A stretch of 6,580 nt of DNA from JBGPYM01 sp041493205 (GTDB lineage: Bacteria > Bacteroidota > Ignavibacteria > UBA10030 > UBA6906): the NCBI GenBank assembly GCA_041493205.1, contig JBGPYM010000184.1, positions 1 to 6,580 on the forward strand. The letters are read 5' to 3'. Position 1 is the stretch's first letter, and each line of letters begins with the position of its first letter. The notes under the pieces were generated by a model. That model worked only from the letters and a program-made list of their open reading frames with translations. It had not been told where the DNA came from and ran no database searches. The position numbers were made by a program, and so were the translations under genes. This document shows positions 6,554 through 6,580 of the stretch, piece by piece.

Positions 6554-6580
6554 GGGGCTGTAGCTCAGCTGGGAGAGCGC
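6554..6580 (+). tRNA. tRNA 5' part, probably tRNA-Ala, cut off by window end
   Basis: Acceptor strand GGGGCTG (6554-6560), T8-A9 (6561-6562), D-stem GCTC (6563-6566) pairing with GAGC (6575-6578), and D-loop AGCTGGGA (6567-6574) match a canonical bacterial tRNA. The GGGGCT start followed by this D-arm is the usual form of tRNA-Ala. The anticodon, T-arm and 3' end are outside the window, so the amino acid identity is likely but not proven. Confidence 0.85.

Overview
This is a GC-rich bacterial chromosomal window from a Gram-negative (outer-membrane-bearing) organism. The envelope genes (lipid/glycolipid ABC flippase, O-antigen ligase/polymerase family protein, WaaE/KdtX-type glycosyltransferases) show the Gram-negative character. 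The NAD kinase N-terminus, the DUF1844 gene beside it and the small CX4CH cytochrome-like lipoprotein resemble proteins I associate with the Ignavibacteriota/Chlorobiota side of the Bacteroidota superphylum. Clear Shine-Dalgarno sequences (for example AGGAGGT at 4423-4429) argue against a typical Bacteroidota proper, where they are rare. This placement is inference from protein style, not a proven assignment.

Layout. Plus strand, 1-5322: a tightly packed run of six genes. These are the C-terminal end of a family 2 glycosyltransferase, an MsbA/PglK-like ABC exporter, an O-antigen ligase/polymerase family membrane protein, a second paralogous glycosyltransferase, a DUF1844 protein and NAD kinase. 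Every junction is a stop/start overlap (four ATGA/TGATG-type, one 14-base overlap), so this reads as a single translationally coupled operon that started upstream of the window. Minus strand, 6417-5338: a two-gene unit, a DUF4013 integral membrane protein followed with zero gap by a small monoheme-cytochrome-like lipoprotein. It converges on nadK with only 15 bases between stop codons. Positions 6418-6553 are intergenic and carry a good sigma70-type promoter that fires rightwards into a tRNA gene (probably tRNA-Ala) cut off by the window end.

How the genes work together. The first four genes form a minimal 'build, flip, attach' module. Cytoplasmic glycosyltransferases extend a lipid-linked sugar, the ABC half-transporter moves lipid A-core or a lipid-linked glycan to the outer leaflet, and the ligase/polymerase transfers or polymerises glycan on the periplasmic side. 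DUF1844 and NAD kinase share the transcript but have no obvious envelope role. I see no mobile element, CRISPR array, phage gene or defence system. The most interesting hypothesis is that the ABC protein flips a lipid-linked oligosaccharide for this module rather than acting as the housekeeping MsbA.
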